DNA of 64,000 nucleotides. Origin: Owenia fusiformis. Its lineage: Eukaryota; Annelida; Polychaeta; Sabellida; Oweniidae. The stretch spans positions 30,018,184-30,082,183 of the forward strand of contig CAIIXF020000012.1 in assembly GCA_903813345.2 (NCBI GenBank), read 5' to 3'. The position numbers and the translations under genes are program-made. Under the pieces are notes generated by a model. It worked only from the letters and a program-made list of their open reading frames with translations, did not search any database and had not been told where the DNA came from. The number at the start of each line of letters is the position of its first letter. Position 1 is the first letter of the stretch. This document shows, piece after piece, positions 46,746 to 57,730 of this stretch.

Positions 46746-47860
46746 GAAAAATTCAAAATCAAACAGCCACCATTTTTTCACTACACTTCAGAATTTTAAA
46801 TGCGAGCTGGTTTTATTTCCTACCAAAAAAAATTCAAAACACTCAAGTCATCAAGATATTAGTTCAAGTTTTGTGGATCGGTGATGGTAAAATAGTCAGT
46901 TATAATGTCAAAAGATTATTACGACATTCAATGTTGTAGTCTATAAAGGTCGGTCATTATAATATCGGCCATTCACCATGGCCATGCAGTTCATTCATGC
47001 AAACTTTTTGCCTTAGAAATCAGTCACTGCTTGGCGAACCATGGGATCCAATCAAATCCTCCTTGGATTATGTTTCATTATAAGAATACAGAAAGATACT
47101 TTTTTGTTTTTTGGTGTAATTGCTTTTTGTTCCTTTTTATTAATTCTTGAGAATGAAATAAAATATCTTTCCGAAGTTGTTGGAACAAAATAGCAAAAAG
47201 TTCACCATATTGATACCCATCCTTTTCAAACTTATTGGTAAATATTTTAAGAAAAAGAGATTTTATAACACCCGTACCCCCTTTAAAGCCTTTGTGAAGT
47301 CCATAGATGACTGAAATTTCGCTACCCTTGACGTCTCTATGGTCAATCAATGATGGGTTATACTTAGTATTAGGTCGTGGGGGGGGGTAGATTAGCAATA
47401 TCACCAATAAATTGTATCACGAAACAATATAAAACAAACTAATTTTGAAACTTTTTTTGTAACCACACTTTTATAATTGTAAAAGCTCCCTGAAATGTTT
47501 GAAAATACGTTTTTATCATTTATTTACTGTTTTTGATTTTTTGATTTTTGAAAGTGAAAAATCATTTTGGAAAAAAATTGTCAGCTTTTAAATTATTTCT
47601 CAAATATTTGAATTGCCTGCAAAATGACTTGCCATTTTTGATAACTAAATGTAATATCTAATGTGCAACTTACTAAGTAAATGTTTCAGCACATTTAAAA
47701 AATGCTCCCGATGTGACATTTTTAATCACTTTTTTGTTTATCAATCTTTACTAAATATGTGAAAAAGTGGATTATCGCTTAATCAAAAGATATATGCGAA
47801 ATAGAAATAGATTCGAATTTTTCGAACAAAACATCCTTCAAAAACCCTTATTTGCAATAT
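46746..47860. other. no gene seen; one repeat segment
   Basis: 47100-47195 (minus) carries TTGTTCCAACAACTTCGGAA..TTTCATTCTCAAGAATT, an inverted copy of 45450-45545. The remainder is AT-rich and featureless. Confidence 0.45.
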
Positions 47861-48290
47861 CCCAGATGCGAGTAGAAATAATCTTGATTTACGTCATTAA
47901 AAATTCACAATTCAGTCAAACTGATGTCATATTTGGAATCTACATGTAAAATTACATTTAGAAATGTGGTTTTGAAAAGAGTTTATCAACTTTGAAAATT
48001 TAATTTTCTTTGAAAATGTGACTTCTAGGTCGGGGATATTCCCCATAGACCCCATGTTGTAAAACCACAAAAAGTGAAATATCTTTTCTTGTGTTAGGTA
48101 GATAATATTTTCTTTTACTGGACATATTTTTATTTGTATAACTATCAGATACATAAAGGTAATATGAAAAGTGAACCACTAAAACTAATGCATATTCAAG
48201 TTTAAGGGAATTTTGTAATACCCTGCCATGTTAATTCCCCCGAATCAGCCACCTGGTGGCGAAACTGGTAACTACCTACTCGCATCTGAG
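47861..48290 (+). mobile_element. CAGATGCGAGTAG TIR element, copy 2
   Basis: It is bounded by CCCAGATGCGAGTAG and CTACTCGCATCTGAG and matches 20480-20909 end to end. Both copies are ~430 bp and non-coding. Confidence 0.88.
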
Positions 48291-48566
48291 TAATTAAACG
48301 ATTCACATTGGCCGTTAAGACTACACTATAGCCAAGTTGTTTATAAACTTCATACCGATATGCAGAGCAAATTTTGAGAAATTAAAATTTAAGGATAGTG
48401 GAGGATAAAAAATTATATTTAAAATTTGGATGGGGTTATCATCATAAATATCTAACCAAACCTTGCATAAACTTTCAGAAACATGCAATGAACAGTTTTC
48501 TAAAGGAATTCATTTATCGATTGACTGTAATTTACTTTTCGAAAATTCATATGATAACAAAAAATA

Positions 48567-49715
48567 ATGAAATTTATTGGAAATGGTAGAAAATGTACAG
48601 AAAATTTTTATTTTGATGGGGATGAGATCGAGACGGTAAAATCATATAAATACTTGGGTTTGACCATAAGTAGTTCAGGTACGTTTAGTAAATCCAAGGA
48701 CTATCTGTATGACCGAGGATTAAAGGCAATTTATAAAATAAAAAGGTCACTAGGCGATACAAGTTTAAAACCTTCAATAGGAATAAAGATTTTTGAACAA
48801 TTGGTAGTTCCAATAATCTTATATGGATCTGAAATATGGGGCATGTCGAATTACTTTTCTACAAAAGATTTGAATGAATGGTTTACAAATGGCAGACGAT
48901 TTCCATCGGAGAAACTTCTGTTATCTTTTTGTAAATATATTCTTAAAGTAAATAAAAAATCAACAAATTTAGCAATTTATGGAGAGCTTGGGAAATACCC
49001 ACTATATATAAATATATTCAAACAAGCTACTAATTTCTATAATCACATGTTAAATACGTCATACATCTTATTATCAGAAGCACTTACTACATCAAATGAC
49101 TTATCAAAGAACAACAAGTCATCGTGGATGCTGAATTTTAAAAGTGTAATGGATAAATTAGAGGTAGTATCATTTTCAGGAAATACTCCCAGCAATATCA
49201 ATAATACTTTAGATGTAAAAGAATATACTATTGACGCATCCGAAGTTGTTTGTAAATCAAAAATTAGTTTTGAAGATTATTGGCGAAATCAATTGAATTC
49301 TGACCAATGTCGCAAACTGAATACATACAAAATATTTAAAAGCAATTTCAGGTTCGAACCATATTTAGATTCAATTTCGAATGGGCATTTACGACGAAGT
49401 CTAACAAAGTTTCGTATCAGTAACCACAAATTAAAAATAGAAACGGGTAGATACGAACGCCCAAAATTAAAGATCGATGAAAGAATTTGCGAGGTTTGCA
49501 ATTTAATAGAAAACGAAAAACACATAATGCGTTCATGTAAAAAATACAGTATATATAGAAAGCAAATGCTCGATAAACTTGTATCACACGGCAACCCAAT
49601 TAAACACCTTTTCAACATGGAGGACGATTCACTTTTTTTCCAATATTGTATGTCTTGTGAAAATAAAGAAATTGAAATTGTAGCAGAATTTATTCATAAA
49701 TGTAATATAACATAG
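48567..49715 (+). pseudogene. LINE ORF2 C-terminal part (5'-truncated non-LTR retrotransposon)
   Basis: The 382-residue frame contains SYKYLGLTISSSGTF and IFEQLVVPIILYGSEIWG, typical of the thumb region after LINE reverse-transcriptase fingers/palm. It also has NLAIYGELGKYPLYINI and a closing Cys-His cluster (CEVCNLIENEKHIMRSC). The catalytic YADD part is absent, so the copy cannot move itself. The first ATG is probably internal: the text before it (KNNEIYWKW in another frame) hints at a frameshift at the truncation. Clade was not determined. Confidence 0.85.
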
Positions 49716-49958
49716 AAGGGTGTGATATATGACATAAACAATGGACGCGTATCACAATCACCATTCATGTGCTTATCCATGATGCATATTTATTTGTTCA
49801 TTTATTTACTTATTTATTTATTATGAAGTGTTAATTTTGTGTGTTGTTATATATACTGTTTTCTGTTGTATTGATATATTGTAAAATTAGTGTTTACTTT
49901 GTGTACACTTAACCTTTTATGGGTATGAATGTGTAATAAAGTTCATAAATCTAAATCT
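49716..49958 (+). mobile_element. LINE 3' UTR and tail
   Basis: After the stop come AATAAAGTTCATAAATCTAA and a short AAATCT repeat, the kind of microsatellite tail seen at LINE 3' ends. Confidence 0.65.
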
Positions 49959-50880
49959 ATGATAGTCAATGTAGTGGCTTAATTTTCATGAAAAATGCAT
50001 GTTGGAAATATGCTAAATGATTGTCAATCAAACAGAGCAATAATGATCACTGCATTTTCTAAAGTAACAAAAAACAAAGTAACTATCAATCGGAATATAA
50101 TTTTCATTTTTATCAACTTCGGATTGTCATAGCTTTAAGCCTCTACCCTCAATCCAGGATTTTGCGCCAAGAGGTGTCTTTTTCTGTAGCTGTACTATAC
50201 AAACTACAGATGATAAATTATTGAAAAGTTGGGGTCAATTTTATCCCCCGCAGGCATAAGGGTTAAACGTTTGTTAAACTTATTTGTCTATGAATAAGCT
50301 CAGATCTCAGTACTTTTCTGGGCTTGTATGAACTAAGTAATAGTTAAGAGGTATCATATTTGATTAGCAATAGTCTGGTATGCTAGCTAATAGCATCAAT
50401 TTTTTAATCTTTTCGCAATTTATTGTCAACGTATCTGTAATTTTGGTAAATTACCACTAGGACGATAAGGATGATAGGATGAAAAACTTTTACCTTCGGA
50501 TATTGTGCAGCAAAATAACGAACGTCCACAGCGTACACCTCTCAACAATTATTTTGTAACACTCGCCCTATCTTCCTGTCGCACTTTCTCTTCCTCTACC
50601 CTTTCCAGCATCTGTTGGATCCCAGTGGCTAAGGCACTGATGTCTTAGCTTCTAAAATAGGTTCTAACCGCTTCCTGGCATTGAAATCCATTTTATACTG
50701 ATCAAGTGACGAAATTTCTAATTGATTTCTAAGAGTAATTTTAAAAGCAGATGAGTTCCCCCAGTGGCAACATTTAACCTATATTATTCCTGAGTCTCAG
50801 ATTATTCTAACAGAACAGTAGCCACCCTGGATACAAGGTTGCTTTTACAGCTTGATCATCCGTAGTAACATAAGACTTCA
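49959..50880. other. no gene seen
   Basis: No supported feature. Confidence 0.45.
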
Positions 50881-50985
50881 TGGCTCGGCGATAGCACACC
50901 AGACATTGAACCGGGAGGTTCTTGGTTCGATTCCCTCACGGGGCACTGAATTTAGCACACTTTCTACCATGATTGTATCTCGTTC
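50881..50985 (+). mobile_element. tRNA-derived SINE-like fragment
   Basis: TGGCTCGGCGATAGCACACC leads to a perfect B box GGTTCGATTCC (50924-50934) and CACGGGGCACTGAATTTAGC followed by ACACTTTC. This is the same tail as the other copies, in the opposite orientation. Confidence 0.7.
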
Positions 50986-51092
50986 CTTCATCGATATTTC
51001 TACCTGAGCTGCTCAACAGAAAACAATATGGTAGTTTGTTTCACAGACTGCGTTACAATTGACAATACAATAAACGTCGGCAGTCCTACCTT

Positions 51093-51943
51093 CACCCTAT
51101 GCAGACAGAGCCTGTGGGAAATATTGGGTGCGGCGCAAATGAGCGGAGGGTGCGGAGCTAACGGTCATTTTTGAATTTAAAATTGGGATATTTCTGAAAC
51201 TAAGCCGTTTTGGGACTTCAAATATACCAAGATATGTGTATTTGACACCAAATATCAATAAAATTGTGAAAATAGTAGTGCAATTCATTTTATAGCGACG
51301 CAGTATGCCTTAAGCATTTCCCAGACCTATATATTTTGAGACTATCCTTTTAATACTGCGTCCCCAGCATTCATAAAAAAATGGTGTTCAAGATACACTA
51401 CCCATGCAAATTATTTTTGCATCTTGGAAGCCAGGCAGTATCTGTGTGATTTTATAAAAATTCGGTAATGTTCTTCAGATATGAGCCCCCTCTAAATATT
51501 GGGTGCGGAGGTACGTTTATGGAGCTCCTCCGCACCCAATATTTAGAGGGGGCTCATATCTGAAAAACATTTCCGAATTTTTATAAAATCACACAGATAC
51601 TGCCTGGCTTCCAAGATGCAAAAATAATTTGTATAGATAGTGTACCTTGAACACCATTTTTATGAATGCTGGGGACTCAGTATTAAAAGGATAATTTCAA
51701 AATATATAGGTCTGGGAAAGGTTTAAGGCACACTGCGTCGCTATAGAATGAATTGCGCTACTATTTTCACAATTGTATTGATATTTGGTGTCAAATACAC
51801 ATATCTTGGTATATTTGAAGTCCCAAAACGGCTTAATTTCAGAAATATCCCAAATTTAAATTCAAAAATGACCGTTAGCTCCGCACCCTCCGCTCATTTG
51901 CTCCGCACCCAATATTTCCCACAGGCTCTGTCTGCATAGGGTG
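51093..51943. mobile_element. 851-bp near-perfect palindrome with 6-bp TSD
   Basis: Arms 51093-~51511 and ~51526-51943 are inverted copies with only scattered differences, around a ~14-bp spacer. The outer ends are CACCCTATGCAGACAGAGCC and its reverse complement. TACCTT stands immediately outside both ends (51087-51092 and 51944-51949), as expected of a target-site duplication. Each arm holds the same 63-codon frame (MNC.TIFTI..FGVKYTYLG), probably not a gene. No transposase. Confidence 0.92.
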
Positions 51944-51949
51944 TACCTT

Positions 51950-52575
51950 GAATGACCAACGGCAAGCATATAACCCCATAGCTTTTAAATTTTTGATGCT
52001 CATTGATGTAAAATAAAATAAGTGTTTTTAGGCCTTGATTTAGGTAAACTGTTTCATGCTCGTCAACATTTAAGAGTTCGCAAAATATGGTATTTGGATT
52101 TTAAATGCCGATTTACTTATTTGATTATTTGGTTTTCTCAGTTTCACCTTGAAAACATCATTCCAGAACAAAGGTCTTATGTCCCAAAGTCAGCAACCTT
52201 TACGATTTAACGAAATTCGACAACTGGTATTTTAGTTATCAATTTTTAAACTTTTACGAAAAATAGCGGCCATTCTGAATAAAATGGCCATATTCGAAAT
52301 ATCTTCTGGAGTAGACTTTTATTCACCATTGGTCATATGACTATAAAATCATAAATGAAACCAAATACCAAATGCCAAAAACCAAATCGTATATGAACCA
52401 AATACAATAACTGGTATTTGCGTCATCGTTTTCCTGGAAAATAGCAACCATTCTGAATTGAACAGCCATCTTGAAAATAATCCTCTTGAGTAGATTCCTT
52501 TGCCAATAAAATCAGCACATAGCACATAACTTCATATGGCCCTGTTCATCTGAAGTTCTCCAACTATAACTACAA
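51950..52575. other. no gene; weak duplication
   Basis: AATAGCGGCCATTCTGAATA (52263) and AATAGCAACCATTCTGAATT (52439) head two similar ~170-bp stretches. Confidence 0.45.
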
Positions 52576-53552
52576 CTACATGACTGTACAACCAGTACAG
52601 TCATGTTTCTCCAACAGCCAAGAAGATACAGTAATACTTTCTAAACAACCAATGGGATACAGTCATACTTCCTTCAAAATCCAAGGGGATACAGTATTAC
52701 TTCCCAAACAACCAAGGGGATACAGTCATACTTCCTTCAAAATTCAAGGGGATACAGTATTACTCCCCAAACAACCAAGGGGATACAGTCATACTTCCCA
52801 AACAACCAAGGGGATACAGTCATACTTCTCGAACAACCAAGGGGATACAGTCATATTTACACAGATCCAAGTGGATACAGTCATACTTCCCCAACATCAT
52901 CATCAAACAAGATAAGCCATATATCTCCAACATCCAAGAAGATACAGTCATATTTCCCAACATTCAAAGGATAGAGTTAAACTTCCCTACATCTTAGATG
53001 ATACAGTCATGCTCCCTACAACCAAGGGGATACAGTCATACTTCCTTCAAAATTCAAGGGGATACAGTATTACTCCCCAAACAACCAAGGGGATACAGTC
53101 ATACTTCCCAAACAACCAAGGGGATACAGTCATACTTCTCGAACGACCAAGGGGATACAGTCATATTTACCCAGATATAAGTGGATACAGTCATACTTCC
53201 CCAACATCATCATCAAACAAGATAAGCCATATATCTCCAACATCCAAGAAGATAACAGTCATATTTCCCAACATTCAAAGGATATATATAGTTAAACTTC
53301 CCTACATCTTAGATGATACAGTCATGTTTCCCCAGATCTAAGAGGATACAGTTTTACGTTTCCACCATCAAAGAGGATATAGTCATCATTTCCTATATCA
53401 AAGAGGATACAGTCTTCCAAACATCCAAGAGGATATAGTCATCCCTTCCCATTTCCAAGAGGATACAGTCATATATCTCCGTATCCAAGAGGAAACAGTC
53501 ATATTTCCCACGCATCAAAGAGAATATCGTCATATTTTCCTGTATCCTCTTC
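52576..53552 (+). repeat. ~31-bp minisatellite with a ~310-bp higher-order duplication
   Basis: Units of CCAAGGGGATACAGTCATAC followed by TTCCCAAACAA. A block including CCCCAACATCATCATCAAAC, GATAAGCCATATATCTCC and TACATCTTAGATGATACAGT occurs at ~52706-53010 and again at ~53023-53325. The unit is related to the 32-bp satellites at 39.8 and 55.6 kb. Confidence 0.93.
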
Positions 53553-54265
53553 AAAGGTCCATGTGCAGTATGGCGAATGATTTAAGACGGTCATATCTTT
53601 TACCATGGGTACTTTCTGGCCATCAATACAGTGTTTTTATTAAAACAATATGTTTCCTTTCAAGTGAAGTCGCCATGGTAGTAAAATATCAATCCAACTC
53701 TCTGAAAAATTATGGATTAGGACCCCACCTTGGCACTTTTTAAAAAATGTTAGGCTCATTTTCTAAAAAGGGATCTTGTTTTCTTAGTTGGAACATATCA
53801 AAAGTTTCTTCTGCACTATTTCTGAAGGGGGACGTGTATTGAAATGCATTAAAGTTAAAAACCACATATCCCATGTTATTTTCCCATAGGGAAAACTCGT
53901 GCTATCCATTGTTTTCAGCATACTTTTGGTCATCGAAAATGGATATCTTCAAAACTAGACTTTCAATACCATTCTACTTTTGAAGAAGCTTTAAACACCT
54001 TGTTGAATAATCTTTTCATGCAATAAAAACCAGAAAAAGATCCTCTTTTGAGTAAATAGGTTCAACATTTTGAAAAAATGTTGACATGGGGTCCCTATTA
54101 ATAATTTTTCGAATTGTTCGATTGATATTTTTTATCCTTATGGGCACTTTACTTGAAAGAAAACATATTGTTTTAATAAAAAAACACTGTATTTATGCCC
54201 AGAAAGTACTCATGGTTAAAGATATGACTATCTAAAATCACTTGCCATACTGCACATGGACCTTT
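53553..54265. mobile_element. 713-bp foldback element inserted in the satellite
   Basis: AAAGGTCCATGTGCAGTATG at the left is mirrored by CATACTGCACATGGACCTTT at the right. Similarity continues inward ~200 bp (GGTACTTTCTGG / CCAGAAAGTACT, AAAACAATATGTTT / AAACATATTGTTTT). Satellite text resumes on both sides. Confidence 0.88.
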
Positions 54266-54500
54266 ACCCAGATCCAAGAGGATATAGTCATACTTCGCCA
54301 ACATCCAAGAGAATATCGTCATCCTTCCCTATATCCAAGAAGATACAATCATATTTACCCATATCCAAGAGGATGCAGTCATACTTCCCCACATTCAAGA
54401 TGATATAGTCATCCTTTCCCATATCCAAGAGGATACAGTCATATTTCCCCAACATTCGAGAGGACATATTCATACTTTCCCACATTCAATCAAGATGATA
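54266..54500 (+). repeat. satellite continuation
   Basis: Seven or eight diverged units of ATCCAAGAGGATACAGTCAT with ATTTCCC. It is the remainder of the 52.6-53.5 kb array beyond the inserted element. Confidence 0.85.
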
Positions 54501-54848
54501 ATGCTATAGGTTATTTACTGGAAGGGATTGAATATGGGTTTTTACTCCGAAGGTTACACGAGAAATAAACCCATTTTTATCCCGACCAGTAGAGAAGCTT
54601 TTTATCCCATGGTATTCATGACTCTCTCATTTTTGTTTAAAGAAAAGCCAGACTATACTTCTAGTCTACAAAATGTGACTGACTGTATAACATTTTGAAG
54701 TATATAAACTTCTATCGTATAACATAAACACATTGACATCAAACACTTCAACAATTCGGTACACGTTCTTTACAGGAACCAAACACATTTAAAATTAGCT
54801 TATTGCAAAGCTTTCTTTGATATGATTGCGTTTAAAAACCTCTCTGTA

Positions 54849-55340
54849 ACACCCCAGTGACATTTCCTACGGCGACCTTGCGGTCTATCATTTCTGCGGC
54901 CAGTAACATTTCTACGCTCGCCGTGGAATTACTGCGCTCTCATACTTTTGCAGTCACATTTCCCACGACAGCCGCACGGTGAATTTTAAATTTCTGTTGA
55001 TAAATAAAACTTTTTTCATTTTATTTACATAGGGACAATTTATAAATGTTATTCATAGTGCTAGGATGTAATATCAAATGAAAAGTGATCGTGAAACATT
55101 GACAAATAATGATTCAATCTTGTTGAGCCTGTTGATTTCTACGGGGACCTCAGAAATGAACAAATATTATAACTCCGAGTTATAATTTATACGCCTTCCC
55201 TGCGGCCTGTAAAAATCTGCATTCGCCGTACGGAGGCCGCAAGGCGAGCGTAGTTTTTCTACGCTCGCCGCAGAAATTCACCGATTTAATTGATCTGCGG
55301 TCGACTTGCGGCCGCCGTGCGACAAATGTGACTGGGGTGT
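54849..55340 (-). mobile_element. 492-bp non-autonomous DNA element, copy B
   Basis: It is the reverse complement of 17434-17925 and the same length. It is bounded by ACACCCCAGTGACATTTCC and AAATGTGACTGGGGTGT, with TA on both sides (54847-54848, 55341-55342), consistent with a TA-targeting element. Confidence 0.88.
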
Positions 55341-55559
55341 TAGCAATGATAGGAGAATATCATTTTTTCATAAGATTACAATTAAGCTTGCTTTACCAAC
55401 CTAACTATTAGCGAGAGGGATTGACAGGTAAATGCCATTTTTATGAGAGGGATTGGGAGGGGAAATATGACTTTTTCAATATCAAAAATATTCTTCGTTG
55501 TTATCCACCAGAAACTAATAGTATCATGGGATAACTCCCCACATCCAATTCAAAATATG

Positions 55560-56930
55560 GTCATATTTTCCTCACATCCAAGAGGTTACAGTCTAACTTC
55601 CCCGAATTCAATACCATAATGTCGTATTTCCCTTGACGTCTAAAATCTTAATGTCATATTTCATCTCACATTAAATAATTTACAATTATATCATATCTTA
55701 CATTAATTGCTTTACAATTATAATTCCTCACACATTGATTAGATTTCAATTATTTACCCTCATATTCAAGAGGTTAGAGTCATATGTCCTCACATTCAAA
55801 AGATTACAGTCATCTAACCTCTCACATTCAAAAGATTACAGTCATCTAACCTCTCACATTCAAAAGATTACAGTCATCTAACCTCTCACATTCAAAAGAT
55901 TACAGTCATCTAACCTCTCACATTCAAAAGATTACAGTCATCTAACCTCTCACATTCAAAAGATTACAGTCATCTAACCTCTCACATTCATGAGGTATAG
56001 TCACCAATCCTCTTACATTGAAGAGGTTAGAGTCATATTTCCTCACACATTGAAGAGATTATATAATAGTCATCTGTCATCTCACATCCAATAGGTTAGA
56101 ATCAAATTTCCTCTCACAATCAAGAGGTTTTAATCATATTTCCTCTCACATTCAAGAGGTTATTGTGATATGTCCTCTCACATTCAATAGGTTAGAATCA
56201 TATTTCCTCTCACATTCAAGAGGTTATTGTGATATGTCCTCTCACATTCAATAGGTTAGAATCATATTTCCTCTCACATTCAAGAGGTTATTGTGATATG
56301 TCCTCTCACATTCAATAGGTTAGAATCATATTTCCTCTCACATTCAAGAGGTTATTGTGATATGTCCTCTCACATTCAATAGGTTAGAATCATATTTCCT
56401 CTCACATTCAAGAGGTTATTGTGATATGTCCTCTCACATTCAATAGGTTAGAATCATATTTCCTCACACAGGTTAGAATCATATTTCCTCTCACATTCAA
56501 TAGGTTAGAATCATGTTTCATCTCACATTCAATAGGTTAGAATCATATTTCCTCTCACAATCAAGAGGTTATAATCATATTTTCTCACACATTCAATAGA
56601 TTATAGTCACCAGTCCTCTCACATTCAAGAGGTTAGAGTCATATTTCCTCTCACATTCAAGAGGTTAGAGTCATATTTCCGCTCACATTCAAGAGGTTAG
56701 AGTCGTATTTCTTCTCACATTCAAGAGGTTAGAGTCATCTGTCCCCTGACATTCAAGAGGTTATAGTCCTATTTCCTCTCACATTCAAGAGGCTGTAGTC
56801 ATCTGTCCTCTCACATTCAAAAGATTTCAACATTCAAAAGGTTAGAGTCATACTTCTTCTCACATTTAAGAGGTTATAGTCAGCTGTGCTCTCATATTCA
56901 AGAAGCTTGAGTTATATATAGTAACAGTCA
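55560..56930 (+). repeat. 32-bp minisatellite with homogenised 32- and 64-bp blocks
   Basis: 55800-55985 has six identical 32-bp units (TCTCACATTCAAAAGATTAC followed by AGTCATCTAACC). 56140-56460 has ~5 copies of a 64-bp dimer (AGAGGTTATTGTGATATGTC / AATAGGTTAGAATCATATTT). The flanks are diverged 32-mers. It lies downstream of the truncated receptor at 57.1 kb. Confidence 0.94.
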
Positions 56931-57098
56931 TTGTTCATTAAAGTGGTCATTTTTTGTTCTTATTCTCTAATATCCACTTACATTTCCTTTCGTGTTCATA
57001 TTATTCATGCTGTTGTTATATTGTTTCCCCTTTCAAGTTTACTGTCGGATGTATTCCATTGATTTTGTCACACAGCAAAATCCAACAGTCTCAGTCCT

Positions 57099-57730
57099 TT
57101 ACATCCAAGAGTTTGCAGACGGGTCTACTCCAGTGACCTTGTCGGATGACATACTTTTGCCACCGTCGTTGGCATGCTTTTCTGGTGTTTCAAGGCGTGT
57201 TGTTGAGCTGATGAAAAAGATGAATGAGTCATTAGTGGGGTTCCGGTCAACATACGGCGCAGGCCCTCGTTGATATCCGACATCGAGATTAGACAAATAA
57301 GAGGATTCACAACAACATGGCTATGAAAGATTATGAGCAAGATACGGATGGCCCATGTGGGGATAGTGCTTAAATAGGGATCGGCAAGAGTATAGATGGT
57401 GAAGGGGAGATAACAGATCGTGAACGCTATGAACAAGACGCCCATTCTCTTACACGCCTTCACAAAGTGACGCTTCATGATTTCATTTTCAAACATATTC
57501 TGCCGTTTTTCAAGGATAAGAAGAACTCTAGAATAAGCAAAAATACAAATTAAATAGGGAAATACTAAGCAGATTGCGTAATGGATATAAACATTTGTCA
57601 TTTTTGAACTGTGTGAGCAGTCCACGCAGTGACACAAACGCAGAGTATATGGGCATAGTCTGCATGGACATAGCCTAAATGAGGGAGAACAAGCACAAGA
57701 TCTAGACCATCTAGCACGACATTCATGGTG
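57099..57730 (-). pseudogene. 7TM-receptor pseudogene (TM5 to C-terminus)
   Basis: From ~57600 down it is nearly identical to the intact receptor (EIMKR.FVKACKRMG, ICYLPF, NPLICLISMSDINEG). It breaks in three ways: the region before TM5 is frame-shifted and ends at ~57730; TM1-TM4 are missing; and ~17 nt are lost near 57155, throwing the C-terminus (DKVTGV..NSWM) out of frame. It is probably a segmental duplicate and not expressed as a receptor. Confidence 0.88.

Noticed and set aside
48398-48589. 63-codon frame upstream of the LINE part
   Set aside because: No family likeness; only its end (KNNEIYWKW) may be frame-shifted LINE text at the truncation.
51097-51939. Two 63-codon genes, one per palindrome arm
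   Set aside because: The frames are mirror copies within a mobile palindrome, with no promoter, splice or family evidence.
55800-55985. CRISPR-like direct repeats
   Set aside because: Identical 32-bp units without spacers; an ordinary minisatellite.
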